Origin: Kineothrix alysoides
Lineage (GTDB): Bacteria > Bacillota > Clostridia > Lachnospirales > Lachnospiraceae
Length of the DNA: 64,000 nt
Direction: 5' to 3'
Assembly: GCF_000732725.1 (NCBI RefSeq)
Contig: NZ_JPNB01000001.1
Coordinates: 682,001 to 746,000, forward strand
This document shows positions 16,180 to 25,095 of the stretch, one piece after another. Under the pieces are notes generated by a model. That model was not told the DNA's origin. It saw only the letters and a list, made by a program, of their open reading frames with translations, and ran no database searches. Position 1 is the stretch's first letter. The number at the start of each line of letters is the position of its first letter. The position numbers were made by a program, and so were the translations under genes.

Positions 16180-16424
16180 ATAATCACTCCTTTGATAATT
16201 ACAGAGGCATCCGTGCCTTCTTTTTGCTTTTGTAAGATAGTTAAATAGGGTATAATATCCCTATGATTGCTTATATTATAGCAGGGAATGATATGGAATT
16301 CAATGGTAAAAGTGGATATACTGTGATATCCTGCCGTTTTTAGTTTTTAAATTTTTTATATTGTGGTATACTCGAGCATATGAACGTGAAAAAAGGTTAT
16401 TGACTTAGAAGGAGAATTGTTGCG

Positions 16425-16838
16425 ATGAAAAACTTTTTTAATGAATTCAAAGCATTTATTTCGAAAGGAAACGTCATGAATCTGGCTGTCGGCGTAATTA
16501 TTGGAGCTGCGTTTCAAGGAGTGGTAACCTCCCTGACAGACAATATCCTTTCACCGATTATCGGTCTTTTTGCCGGACAGAACTTTGACTTGCTGAAGCT
16601 GGAGGTTTTCGGTGTAACGATTGCATATGGCGCCTTTTTGACCAGCCTTGTAAATTTCATTATAATGGCGTTTGTCATATTTTTGATTGTCAAACTGATG
16701 AACAAGCTCTTAGCAGCAGGCAAGAAGCCGGAGGAGCAGGCGCAAGCTCCAGCAACGAAGAAATGTCCGTATTGCTACAGTGATATTCATACGGAAGCAA
16801 CCCGTTGTCCTTCGTGTACTTCCCAGCTGGGACAATAG
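16425..16838 (+). CDS. mscL: Large-conductance mechanosensitive channel MscL with C-terminal zinc ribbon
   Basis: Membrane channel that opens under osmotic downshock. Residues 1-95 are a standard MscL: FKAFISKGNVMNLAVGVIIG (first helix with the Ala/Gly-rich pore face), then GAFLTSLVNFIIMAFVIFLI (second helix). After a Gln/Ala/Pro linker there is a zinc-ribbon tail with CPYC and CPSC pairs. The fusion is seen in some Firmicutes. The start has AGAAGGAG upstream. It is probably monocistronic. Confidence 0.95.
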   Translation: MKNFFNEFKAFISKGNVMNLAVGVIIGAAFQGVVTSLTDNILSPIIGLFAGQNFDLLKLEVFGVTIAYGAFLTSLVNFIIMAFVIFLIVKLMNKLLAAGKKPEEQAQAPATKKCPYCYSDIHTEATRCPSCTSQLGQ

Positions 16839-16958
16839 AGGTATAGAACTTTTCTCATACTAATGTGATAAGGATATTATAAAAAGGGCATTTTATACGT
16901 ACCGGAGGATTTGGTGTAATACTGAAAGAATAATTTTTATAAAATTGTTAAAAATATA

Positions 16959-16987
16959 TTGACTTTTTTCTTTCAAAATGATACTAT
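16959..16987 (+). promoter_or_regulatory. Promoter of tRNA-Leu(AAG)
   Basis: TTGACT, a 17-base spacer and TACTAT, about 30 bases before the tRNA. Confidence 0.7.
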
Positions 16988-17016
16988 CCTACTTGCGGCG
17001 TGAGTGATTGCGCTAT

Positions 17017-17100
17017 GCGGAAGTGTCGGAATTGGCAGACGAGCAAGACTAAGGATCTTGTGATGGTTACATCGTGAGGGTTCAAGTCCCTTCTTCCGCA
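17017..17100 (+). tRNA. tRNA-Leu, anticodon AAG
   Basis: The acceptor GCGGAAG pairs with CTTCCGC, discriminator A. The anticodon stem is CAAGA/TCTTG with loop CTAAGGA, giving anticodon AAG (A34 likely deaminated to inosine or read by wobble). There is a long class II variable arm. CCA is not encoded. Confidence 0.96.
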
Positions 17101-17115
17101 GTATAATATTTGTCG

Positions 17116-17155
17116 AAAGAAGTCAATTGCGGATGCAGTGGACTTCTTTGTTTTT
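17116..17155 (+). terminator. Terminator of tRNA-Leu(AAG)
   Basis: AAAGAAGTC and GACTTCTTT form a 9-bp stem followed by TGTTTTT. The repeat family copy begins at its T-tract. Confidence 0.85.
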
Positions 17156-17277
17156 ATGTAATTAGGAAAAGACATTTGTTACAGCGACAATGGCTGCACA
17201 GCTACGCGCGCCAAGCAAAAGCTGTGCGGCCGAAGTGTTTGGCTGCAAGAATATACGGAGCGCACTTTTGTTCTATA
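17151..17277 (+). repeat. Interspersed palindromic repeat, copy 3
   Basis: Family copy with TTTTATGTAATTAGGAAAAG, a TGGCTGCACAGCTACGCGCG block, CCAAGCAAAAGCTGTGCGGC and finally GAGCGCACTTTTGTTC. It lies directly behind the tRNA terminator. The 17278-17427 stretch after it has no gene. Confidence 0.85.
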
Positions 17278-17427
17278 GTGGAATACGGATATATATCATA
17301 GGTTCATTCCGCCTTGATTTTATAAAGTATGGGAATTCATTAACCAAATAAGAAGGGTAGCATTTTTCGATAGCGACTTGACTGCCGGCGGTAAAATGTT
17401 AAGTAATTATACTAAGAAAGGGGTTGT

Positions 17428-19161
17428 ATGATTATTTTTAAATTATCTAACAGCTTAAAACGTAAGATAGTCAACTTGGCTATTATTCTTATTATAATGT
17501 CGGGAATAGGGAACATAATATTTTCACTGCCTCATAAATTTAAGGTACTGGATTTTATCGGGCAGCATTATGCTTTTTTCAGACCGGAAACTATGTTGCT
17601 TCACCGGACAGTGTCTACAGCAGTTGGGTTTATTCTGATCTTTCTGAGCTACAGGCTGTATAAAAGAATGAGAATGGCTTGGATTATTATAGTAAGCGTA
17701 TTGCCGGTATCAGTGCTTCTACATATTTTAACATTTCATGACTATATCAATGCATTTACATTATCGGAAGTTTTCGTCATATTGGTTTTAGTTGTCTCAC
17801 ATAAGGACTTTAACAGGGTATCAAATCCTATAAATTTAAAGTGGGGATTTATAATTGCATCCATTTCGTTATTTATGGTGTTATTGAATACAGCATTGGG
17901 ACTGCTGATTATGGAAACCCATTATACAAATATTGACGACTTTATGGATTCGGTAATACGCTCATTTCAACTGTTTTTTTATATGGACGTTTCCGTTATT
18001 GAACCCAAAACGAGAGCAGCCAGGCTTTTTGGACAATCGGCCATTGCACTCAACTGGATCAGCCTTATATCAGCGCTGTTTCTTATTTTAAAACCGTTGG
18101 TCTATCAACCGATTGTTTCCTTGCGGGATAGGGAAAAAGTAAGGAATTATCTAAGCTTATATGGGGATAATCCAACATCCTACGTAGCAATAGAGGAAGA
18201 TAAAAAATATTACTTTGGAAGTAATGTGGAGGGAGCAATCGTATATGTTGCCGCCGCAGGGGTTGCGGTTTGTGTTGGAGATCCCGTATGCAGGCAAGAG
18301 GATGCAGTTATCCTTTTAAGTGAATTTATTTCATTTTGCAGGCAAAACGAGTTGGATATCTGCTTCTGCCAAACTACGGAGAATATGTTAAGCATATACA
18401 AGGATATGAGGTTTGGTATTACCAAATATGGAGAAGAGGCCATGTTTGAACTTGAGTCCTATAATATCTCCGGAAGTAAAGCAGCAAAGGTGCGGCAGGC
18501 TATTAATAATGCCAATAGATTGGGAATCGAGGTTTTTGAATATAAACCGCGCGAAAAGAGAAACAAGCAATTAGAAGAACAAATCATGGATGTTTCACAA
18601 GAATGGCTGGCGTTCAAGAAGAGCGGGGAATTATCTTTTCTGCTTGGCAGTATAGCGCTGGATAACCCTATGGATAGAAGATATTTTGTTGCGGTGGATT
18701 CTCAAAATATAGTGCAGGGATTCATTGTTTTTGTGCCCTTTGCAGGGGGAGAAGGTTATTATTCCGATGTCACCCGCAGAAGAAAAGAGGCTCCAATTGG
18801 TGTAATGGAAAAAATTGTTATATGTGCATTTCGGGCAATGAAGAATGAGGGAGTAAAATGGGGAAGCCTTGGTCTTGCACCATTGGCCAATGTCAGAGAA
18901 GGTGAGGAGTGTAAACCGATTACCAGCCTTGTATTAGAATTGATTTATGAGCATTTAAATAATTTTTATGGTTTTAAAACGCTGCACCAGTATAAGAGAA
19001 AATACGGACCAACAGCATGGGAACCACGGTATTTAGCATATTATCCTAGTGTTTTCACACCTAAGATAGCGTATTCCATTATTAAAGTGCAAAATCCCAA
19101 AGGGGTAAAAGACTATATTTTACAGCAGATTAAACTGCTGTATCAAAATAGAAAAGTATAA
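17428..19161 (+). CDS. DUF2156 / phosphatidylglycerol lysyltransferase-like membrane protein
   Basis: A 577-residue protein with about six or seven membrane helices (residues 10-230) and a cytoplasmic GNAT-like DUF2156 domain (about 255-560). The soluble part has GDPVCRQEDA, KAAKVRQAINNANRLGIEV and SDVTRRRKEAPIGVMEKIV, all typical of MprF/LysX C-terminal domains that move an aminoacyl group from tRNA to phosphatidylglycerol. It lacks the 8-helix flippase half of full MprF and may modify lipids or be an orphan transferase. The ribosome site AAGAAAGGGG precedes ATG. It is probably transcribed alone. Confidence 0.82.
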   Translation: MIIFKLSNSLKRKIVNLAIILIIMSGIGNIIFSLPHKFKVLDFIGQHYAFFRPETMLLHRTVSTAVGFILIFLSYRLYKRMRMAWIIIVSVLPVSVLLHILTFHDYINAFTLSEVFVILVLVVSHKDFNRVSNPINLKWGFIIASISLFMVLLNTALGLLIMETHYTNIDDFMDSVIRSFQLFFYMDVSVIEPKTRAARLFGQSAIALNWISLISALFLILKPLVYQPIVSLRDREKVRNYLSLYGDNPTSYVAIEEDKKYYFGSNVEGAIVYVAAAGVAVCVGDPVCRQEDAVILLSEFISFCRQNELDICFCQTTENMLSIYKDMRFGITKYGEEAMFELESYNISGSKAAKVRQAINNANRLGIEVFEYKPREKRNKQLEEQIMDVSQEWLAFKKSGELSFLLGSIALDNPMDRRYFVAVDSQNIVQGFIVFVPFAGGEGYYSDVTRRRKEAPIGVMEKIVICAFRAMKNEGVKWGSLGLAPLANVREGEECKPITSLVLELIYEHLNNFYGFKTLHQYKRKYGPTAWEPRYLAYYPSVFTPKIAYSIIKVQNPKGVKDYILQQIKLLYQNRKV

Positions 19162-19277
19162 GATAAATTATACGACATATCTACTCAAAAACAGAAGGAA
19201 CGGGAATGTTTTCATAAAAAGGAAGAGCAAATGATAACAGAGTTTCTGATATAAAAGGGGTGATAAGAAAGGGTTAT

Positions 19278-19718
19278 ATGGATATTTGGGAAAAGTTATA
19301 TTTAAGGGCAAGAGAAGAATATCATCCGGAGGATGTATCTCCATTCGTGTATGCGCATCATGTGGTATGTGCTTTGGAAAGTGAAAATGGAGATATTTAT
19401 ACGGGATTTTGTATTGAAAGCTGTAGTGGTGTTATGAACTTATGTGCCGAAAGAGTAGCTGTTCTTAATATGTATGTGAACAGTGGGCAAACTGTAATTA
19501 AGAGAATGATAGCATTTTGCGATGAACCTCCGATTGGTGAAGGCAGCGGTATGCCTTGCGGAGCATGCAGGGAGTTTCTCATGCAATTGTCTTTAAAAAA
19601 CAAAGACATGGAGATTATGGTCGATTATGCTAAAAGAGAAGTCATTACATTAGAAGAATTGCTGCCAAAATGGTGGGGGATGGAACGATACAAGGAGGAA
19701 AGAAATGCTGGAATTTAA
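19278..19718 (+). CDS. Cytidine deaminase-like protein
   Basis: Zinc-dependent deaminase of the tetrameric CDA type, salvaging cytidine or deoxycytidine. The zinc and catalytic motif is NLCAERVAVLN (Cys-Ala-Glu), with MPCGACREFL giving the other two zinc cysteines. At 146 residues it has the normal length. I chose the ATG at 19278, preceded by AAGAAAGGG; a GTG 18 bases upstream is possible. The end overlaps the next gene by 14 bases. It opens a run of nucleotide-related genes. Confidence 0.88.
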   Translation: MDIWEKLYLRAREEYHPEDVSPFVYAHHVVCALESENGDIYTGFCIESCSGVMNLCAERVAVLNMYVNSGQTVIKRMIAFCDEPPIGEGSGMPCGACREFLMQLSLKNKDMEIMVDYAKREVITLEELLPKWWGMERYKEERNAGI

Positions 19719-19956
19719 ATATGATACGCAGTTATTGCTTGAGGGAAAAGATCTTGATGAAGATATCATTACTGATTATTTTACAAACAATTTTAATGGG
19801 GATTGTCTTTTAGCAGTGGGAGATGAAGAACTCATTAAGATACATTTCCATACGAATGAGCCTTGGGAGGTATTGGAGTACTGTTCTTCCTTAGGAGAAA
19901 TCTATGATATTGTCGTTGAGGATATGGATAGACAGTCAAGAGGATTGCATGGGTAA
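19705..19956 (+). CDS. Stand-alone FakA/DAK-phosphatase-like domain protein (83 aa)
   Basis: Small protein matching only the C-terminal domain of DAK/FakA (YloV) proteins, often annotated as kinase to dihydroxyacetone kinase. The characteristic run is GDCLLAVGDEELIKIHFHTN followed by EPWEVLEYCSSLGEIYD. Full FakA carries an N-terminal kinase domain, which is absent here. It starts inside the end of the cytidine deaminase gene with an AAGGAGG site, so the two are coupled. The function as a separate unit is unknown. Confidence 0.65.
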   Translation: MLEFKYDTQLLLEGKDLDEDIITDYFTNNFNGDCLLAVGDEELIKIHFHTNEPWEVLEYCSSLGEIYDIVVEDMDRQSRGLHG

Positions 19957-20032
19957 TATCCTCCGGTTTCATGAAGTGAGCGTAAAAAAATGCATGGAAG
20001 AAACTTGGGATTAGTAGAAAGAAGGTGTAAAA

Positions 20033-20602
20033 ATGCCGGAAGGAATTATTATTTTCGGACCAGCCGGTTCAGGCAAAACGACCTTGGGAAGAATGGTTGC
20101 CAAAGAGCTTGATTTTCCATATTTTGATATAGATGATTATATTTGGAGAAAAGATACGGACAGACCATTTACTGTTATGTACACTCGTGAGGAAAAAATC
20201 AACAGGTTGATGACAGATATATCCAAAGGAAAATATTTCGTTATGGCGGGTTCGATGGATAGCTTTCATACACCTTTTGATGCGCTATTTCGCTTGGCGG
20301 TACATATCACAGATTCTGCGGAAACAAGACTTGACCGCATTCATAAACGAGAATATGAAAGTTTTGGAGACAGAATTATGGAAGGTGGAGATATGTATGA
20401 AGAACACCAGCGTTTTCTTGACAATTCAGCAAGGTATGATTCGGACGGTTCTCCATGTATGAAGACACATAAAGAATGGGCTGATACACTGCATTGTAAA
20501 GTAATTCGCCTTAACGGTGAGGAGGAGTTAAATAAAAGTGCAGAAATAATAGTCAAGGAGTTTTTTTCCAATACTAAAATGTTGGCGGCAGAGGTAAAAT
20601 AA
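20033..20602 (+). CDS. P-loop nucleotide kinase-like protein
   Basis: A 189-residue AAA/adenylate-kinase-like protein. The Walker A motif is FGPAGSGKTTLGR near residue 9, followed by FPYFDIDDYIW, the DxD substrate region of shikimate/adenylate-kinase folds. A lid-like segment ETRLDRIHKREYESFGDRI follows. The substrate is not clear; small nucleoside or metabolite kinases of this type are common in the group. AGAAGGTG precedes the ATG. The NUDIX gene begins three bases after its stop. Confidence 0.75.
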   Translation: MPEGIIIFGPAGSGKTTLGRMVAKELDFPYFDIDDYIWRKDTDRPFTVMYTREEKINRLMTDISKGKYFVMAGSMDSFHTPFDALFRLAVHITDSAETRLDRIHKREYESFGDRIMEGGDMYEEHQRFLDNSARYDSDGSPCMKTHKEWADTLHCKVIRLNGEEELNKSAEIIVKEFFSNTKMLAAEVK

Positions 20603-20605
20603 AAA

Positions 20606-21148
20606 ATGATAGAAGACAAATTCCCGCAAAAGCTTGATAGAAAAATAATATATGAAAGCGATTGGGTGTCCTTATATTCTGATAAGGTACAGATGCCTGA
20701 TGGACATATTATAGGCACTTATCATAATATACATTACCCTAATGAAGCCGTATGTGTCGTGATTTGCAATGAAAATGATGAAATACTTATGATTCAATCC
20801 AAAAGATACATTACCAACAGGCTTGAATGGGAAATACCCGCAGGAGGTATTGAAAAGGAGGAAACGCCGGAAGAGGCTGCAAAACGCGAATGTCTGGAAG
20901 AAACTGGTTGTGAAATTAAAGATTTAACTTATTTATGTTGTCATAATCCAAGTAACGGCACTTCCGATTTACTTTTGCATGTTTTTGTCGCAAAGGTAAA
21001 AAATGAAACAGGAGATTTTGATGAAAATGAAGTAAGAAGTAAGCGGTGGATAAAGAAAGATGAAGTTATTGATTTGCTGAAAAATAATGAAACACATTGT
21101 GGAGTGTCAATGCTTGCATTATTATATGCTATTCAGTTTTATTTATAA
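20606..21148 (+). CDS. NUDIX hydrolase (ADP-ribose pyrophosphatase-like)
   Basis: The complete Nudix box reads GGIEKEETPEEAAKRECLEE followed by TGCEI, within a 180-residue protein of the ADP-sugar pyrophosphatase type. The upstream strand IYESDWVSLYSDKVQMPDG is typical of NudF-like enzymes. It removes damaged or excess nucleoside diphosphate derivatives. It is coupled closely to the P-loop kinase gene. Only a weak ribosome site is visible, in keeping with coupling. Confidence 0.88.
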   Translation: MIEDKFPQKLDRKIIYESDWVSLYSDKVQMPDGHIIGTYHNIHYPNEAVCVVICNENDEILMIQSKRYITNRLEWEIPAGGIEKEETPEEAAKRECLEETGCEIKDLTYLCCHNPSNGTSDLLLHVFVAKVKNETGDFDENEVRSKRWIKKDEVIDLLKNNETHCGVSMLALLYAIQFYL

Positions 21149-21192
21149 AAAAATACAAAAAGATATCTATGATTATGAAGGAGACAAAGAAA

Positions 21193-21378
21193 ATGGCAAG
21201 GAAGAATGATCGATTTGAAAAAATATATTCTCAAGGAGCATTAACAAAAACTGAAATCTGGGTGGATAAGGAAACCGGTGTAAATTATATGTTTCATGAG
21301 GACGGCTATGCCGGAGGGTTAACGCCTTTGCTGGACCGTGACGGGAAGCCGATCGTTACGTCTATTCTGAATAGTTAG
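21193..21378 (+). CDS. DUF6440-type small protein (61 aa)
   Basis: Short protein reading DRFEKIYSQGALTKTEIWVD, then KETGVNYMFHEDGYAGGLTP, which fits the small DUF6440 family. The start was set at the ATG at 21193, preceded by GAAGGAGAC; longer upstream readings run back into the NUDIX gene. The function is unknown. It likely shares the transcript of the preceding genes. Confidence 0.7.
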   Translation: MARKNDRFEKIYSQGALTKTEIWVDKETGVNYMFHEDGYAGGLTPLLDRDGKPIVTSILNS

Positions 21379-21413
21379 ACTCCGTTATAGAGGGCTATAA
21401 AATCAGGATTTTT

Positions 21414-21962
21414 ATGGAGGAATTAAGGTTGAGCTACGAAAAACTTGAAAAAAATATAATTGACATAATAAAAGAAGAGCAAGCTAAATTGGGATACCGG
21501 AAGGAAACGGTGAGGCTGTACTATCCGCTGCGTTCCTTGAATCATTTTTTTGATGATGAATATGGCATTCGGCAAATGAAAGAGTTACTGCAGGTCTTTT
21601 GTCAACAGGTGAGGGATAAATTAGGAGATATTCAAGTCACAAACGAAAAAGACAGATTTTGCTTCGCCATTCCTGAAAAGGGAGTTGAATACATCCATGA
21701 TAATATGGATAAGAACGAATTTATCAAGGAACTGGTGGAAACGGTACAAAAGCATGGATGTACGATAGAAGATATCTTAAACATATTTTGCAGCTATTCC
21801 CAAGATATTCATTTTGAAAAAGTGGATAACGGCGAATTCAATTATCTTATTTACTTCAAAGACCAGCATCCCGACAGTTATTATTATTGCTTTACCGTGG
21901 AAGAAGGCCATATCATATATCATCGATTCCTGCAGGAAGACTATGAGGACTTTGGTTTTTAG
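21414..21962 (+). CDS. DUF3877-like protein (182 aa)
   Basis: Soluble protein that resembles DUF3877 members of Lachnospiraceae (YEKLEKNIIDIIKEEQAKLG and YYPLRSLNHFF). It has no catalytic motif. The TGGAGG site overlaps the start region. The family name is from memory and moderately certain; the function is unknown. It is in the same orientation and closely spaced with its neighbours. Confidence 0.6.
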   Translation: MEELRLSYEKLEKNIIDIIKEEQAKLGYRKETVRLYYPLRSLNHFFDDEYGIRQMKELLQVFCQQVRDKLGDIQVTNEKDRFCFAIPEKGVEYIHDNMDKNEFIKELVETVQKHGCTIEDILNIFCSYSQDIHFEKVDNGEFNYLIYFKDQHPDSYYYCFTVEEGHIIYHRFLQEDYEDFGF

Positions 21963-22063
21963 GCAGTGGCCTGCCCGTGAAGAACGAGTTAAAGAATTCG
22001 GACGGCTGTCAGGCCGTATTCTAAAACAGGAATAAGAAAATAAGGATATGAAGGAGTTGCAGA

Positions 22064-22525
22064 ATGTGCGAATGCATGGTATGTAAGAGAATCGAGTTGA
22101 TTTTGCAGGGAAATAATCCTTACTTTGTGAGGGAGCTTCAAACGGGATACGTGGTTATCGGTGATTATCAAAGATTTAAGGGCTATACGCTTTTCCTATG
22201 CAAGGAACATGTGACAGAGCTGCATTTCTTAGAGCAGAATTTCAGGTATACATTCTTACAGGAAATGTCATTGGTTGCAGAAGCTGTATATAACGCTTTT
22301 CATCCCGATAAGCTCAACTATGAATTGTTAGGCACAGGAAATGCAGTTCACATGCATTGGCACTTTTTTCCCAGAAGAGCCTCAGACACGCCGGTAGCGG
22401 GGCCGGTATGGAAGCTTAGTAAGGCGGAAATGTATGCAGAAGAGTATCTTCCGGGCGAGCAGGAATTATCCGTGCTGAAAGAGAAACTGGAGGATGAATT
22501 GATTAAGCTGTTGGAGAAGCGGTAA
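22064..22525 (+). CDS. HIT family hydrolase-like protein
   Basis: Histidine-triad protein of 153 residues with the active-site motif HMHWHFFPRR (H-x-H-x-H) and an N-terminal CMVC pair that may bind zinc. These proteins hydrolyse or transfer nucleoside monophosphates. AAGGAG precedes the ATG. It ends the series of nucleotide-handling genes from 19.2 kb. Confidence 0.85.
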   Translation: MCECMVCKRIELILQGNNPYFVRELQTGYVVIGDYQRFKGYTLFLCKEHVTELHFLEQNFRYTFLQEMSLVAEAVYNAFHPDKLNYELLGTGNAVHMHWHFFPRRASDTPVAGPVWKLSKAEMYAEEYLPGEQELSVLKEKLEDELIKLLEKR

Positions 22526-22598
22526 AATAATTAAGCTGTTTTAGTTTATTGCTATCACAATTGAATCCTGCCTCATATCATGTAGCAGAGGTGTTTTT

Positions 22599-22763
22599 AT
22601 GAATTCTTGTGAACTGGTTACTTTTATTACTGCTACCGCCTGCGCCATAAGCAATTGCTGCGACAAGGATGAAATCGCAATGTTATCGGCTATTTTTTCT
22701 CAACTGGGCGATACTTTGGCCACCATGCTTACACACGATGAAATATGTAATAAGGAAGAGTGA
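22599..22763 (+). CDS. Small conserved Cys-containing protein (54 aa, DUF6774-like)
   Basis: A 55-codon frame with ribosome site AGAGGTG. The product begins MNSCELVTFITATACAISNC, continues with a CDKDEIAMLSAIFSQLGDTL stretch and ends near an EICNKEE tail. Short proteins of this layout (CELV...ACAI..C...L..L...F.QLGDTLATI) are widespread in Lachnospiraceae. The function is unknown. It is annotated here because the ribosome site, codon use and family pattern all agree. Confidence 0.7.
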   Translation: MNSCELVTFITATACAISNCCDKDEIAMLSAIFSQLGDTLATMLTHDEICNKEE

Positions 22764-22943
22764 CCTGCCCTATCGAGAGCACTCCAAGCTTTCTTGCAGC
22801 CCGGATTTTGTCGAAAGTCCTTTTTTGCCTTTTCTCCCATCCTATGATAAAATATAATAAATTGACAGTCATGCTGGAGGCGGGCGGTCGGGGAAGAGAG
22901 TATGCGTGCGGACGATGCTCTAAGAAGGGGATTGGAGTGGAGT

Positions 22944-23696
22944 ATGAAAAAGAAGAGATGGATGACACTGGCAATGCTGTTTGTGGGCGTGACATTTACG
23001 GCGTGCGGCAATTCTGAGAATTCTGAAGAAGCTGCCCCGGAGGTAATGCAGGCGGAGGACTTCTCTGCTGTGGCGTCAGAGGAGATAGGGGCCGAAGGCG
23101 GAATGGGCAGTATCGTGGATGAGCTCATAAGCCTCAGAGAAGATACTCAGACAAAAGAGCAGGCTGCGAACGAAGAAACGCAGCGAACCATAGACGGGAC
23201 GAAACAGCAGAACGAAGTGCAAAGCGGAGAAACTGAGCGCGGCAGCAAAGCGGCGGATTTACAAAATACAGGCGAATATGGAGATGATGTGACCGATTTA
23301 CAGAATTTGCAGGAGTTGGTAATTTATTACAGCAACAGCAAGGCAGACGGTCTGGAATCGGAGACGGTACTCGTGGAAGAAGTGACGGCTAATGCGATTA
23401 TCGGCTATCTGGCGGGGCATAATATCGTTTCTATAGATACAAATGTAAATGACTTCCGGGTAGAGGAGGAAAACAGTCTTATTTACCTGGACCTTTCGAA
23501 AGCCTTCGGAGAATATTTAAAGACTATGGGAAGCAGCGGAGAGGCCGTGATTATGGCGGCGCTTACGGATACTTTCTTACAGGCATATGAAGCGGAAGCG
23601 CTTCAAATTACAGTGGAGGGAAAAACCATAGAAACCAACCATGCGGTATACGATGAGCCATTGACTTTTACAGAGCCAAAGTTCGATTTCGAATAG
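22944..23696 (+). CDS. GerMN-domain lipoprotein
   Basis: Secreted lipoprotein with a short signal peptide (KKKRWMTLAMLFVGVTFTAC) whose last Cys is the likely lipid site. A long acidic Glu/Gln-rich linker (residues 25-120) follows. The C-terminal GerMN domain starts ELVIYYSNSKADGLESETV and continues through SLIYLDLSKAFGEYLKTMG to NHAVYDEPLTF. GerMN proteins take part in sporulation or germination envelope complexes. I chose the internal ATG at 22944 with GGAGTGGAG upstream because it gives a clean signal peptide. Confidence 0.85.
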   Translation: MKKKRWMTLAMLFVGVTFTACGNSENSEEAAPEVMQAEDFSAVASEEIGAEGGMGSIVDELISLREDTQTKEQAANEETQRTIDGTKQQNEVQSGETERGSKAADLQNTGEYGDDVTDLQNLQELVIYYSNSKADGLESETVLVEEVTANAIIGYLAGHNIVSIDTNVNDFRVEEENSLIYLDLSKAFGEYLKTMGSSGEAVIMAALTDTFLQAYEAEALQITVEGKTIETNHAVYDEPLTFTEPKFDFE

Positions 23697-23754
23697 GGTG
23701 TTTAAGCAGGTATCATGGACATAAAAGAAAGACAGAAGGACGAGGAGATAACAG

Positions 23755-24429
23755 ATGGCAGAAATTACGGAAAGGGAACAGTTGATTTTCGATATTGCAC
23801 AGATTGAATGGGATATGTTTCAGCATGTTTATAATACCGGAGGAAGGGCTTCCTGTCAGGAGGATCCGGATACGTTTTTCCGTATGAGAATGAGCCAGTG
23901 GATGGTTTATACTGACGAAATACTTAAGAGCTATATGGAGGATTTAAAGGTGGCCTGTGAAGAAGGCAGGAACCTTCTGTTTGAAAAATATGCGAGGATG
24001 ATGGAAGTTACATATCCGGAGGAATATGAGAGGGTAAAAGAATATATACCGATGGCCTCCGAACGCAAAAAAGAGCTGGTGGAGGAGCTGGTGGCTATCC
24101 ATCTGGAGTGGGATAATGAGATGATTTCCCATTATCCGAATCTGAGGGAAAACGGAAGGGTGGCCAAAACACAGGAGGATTCTCCTGCTAACGGTTCCTC
24201 CATGGAAAGTTATTTCAGAGGGGAGCTTCTGACCTATTCGGAGAAAACGGTAAGTTTGTTACTGGCACAGACCAAAGAAGTCCATGAAAAAGGTGAAAAT
24301 CTGGAGAAGCAGATCATTGAGAACGAAACGAAATTCTATGGCTATAAGAGCATCGAGGAAGCAGAAGAAAGGCACGGACTAAAAGTGCAGCCGCCTTCTG
24401 ACCTCATCGCGCAGCCGCCTTTTGGATAA
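23755..24429 (+). CDS. DUF4125 family protein
   Basis: A 224-residue soluble protein matching DUF4125 ([20 protein letters not shown], then [17 protein letters not shown]). Conserved Trp, Gly and Cys lie in the first third. The function is unknown. The ribosome site AGGAGATAAC precedes the ATG. Its last 51 bases overlap the end of the convergent DUF6320-like gene. Confidence 0.78.
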   Translation: MAEITEREQLIFDIAQIEWDMFQHVYNTGGRASCQEDPDTFFRMRMSQWMVYTDEILKSYMEDLKVACEEGRNLLFEKYARMMEVTYPEEYERVKEYIPMASERKKELVEELVAIHLEWDNEMISHYPNLRENGRVAKTQEDSPANGSSMESYFRGELLTYSEKTVSLLLAQTKEVHEKGENLEKQIIENETKFYGYKSIEEAEERHGLKVQPPSDLIAQPPFG

Positions 24430-25083
24430 AAGAGTAATAAGTGCGATGACAATAATGCTGCATGCGGTCAGAACTACGGCAGACCATGACAATCCCATTG
24501 GTTTTAGCAGGAACTTGTCGATGAGAAGCTCGATACCCACGCATAGAATAGCGATTTCTGCGAAAAAGTATAACGTCGTAGTAATAAAAGAAATAGGAAA
24601 GGTACGAAGCAGGAACGTGAATATTTCAACTAACAGTGTTACTAACGCTGTAATCGGCAAAGCGAGCAGCCAGAACCATTCGGCAGAGGGGGTAAGATAG
24701 GTAATCATGTACAAATATCCTCCGACAGCAATCCCGTCAAACAACAGCGACAGATAAATGGGCAGCTTCGTGTATATGACAGCCGGAACGGCCAACACGA
24801 AAAGAATAATACATATACCGATGATTAACAGCGACCACATACTGTTAGTAAAGACCAACAGGTTGAGCAGCGCACAGCTTACGGCAGCAGCGCCGAGAAC
24901 TACCGACAAAAGAATTCCCAAATCCTTTCTTTTTACGACCTCTACTTGCCCTTTTTCATGGGGGTAAGAGGACGGACGTTCCATTTTCTTCAGCTCGCTC
25001 GGGTTGATGACCGGTGTATGGCAGAGCGGGCATTTTTGCAGGTCCGCATCCAATTCCACACCGCAATTTACACAATATGACAT
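24379..25083 (-). CDS. Zinc-ribbon membrane protein (DUF6320-like)
   Basis: A 234-residue protein. The N-terminus holds a zinc ribbon ([19 protein letters not shown]), followed by a linker and six hydrophobic helices. This matches DUF6320 proteins that commonly sit beside acyltransferase genes in Lachnospiraceae. It is transcribed leftward 12 bases after the acyltransferase gene, with AGGAGG before its ATG. It probably has a membrane partner role for that enzyme; this is inference from gene order. Confidence 0.72.
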   Translation of the reverse strand: MSYCVNCGVELDADLQKCPLCHTPVINPSELKKMERPSSYPHEKGQVEVVKRKDLGILLSVVLGAAAVSCALLNLLVFTNSMWSLLIIGICIILFVLAVPAVIYTKLPIYLSLLFDGIAVGGYLYMITYLTPSAEWFWLLALPITALVTLLVEIFTFLLRTFPISFITTTLYFFAEIAILCVGIELLIDKFLLKPMGLSWSAVVLTACSIIVIALITLLSKRRLRDEVRRRLHF

Positions 25084-25095
25084 ATAGGTTACCTC

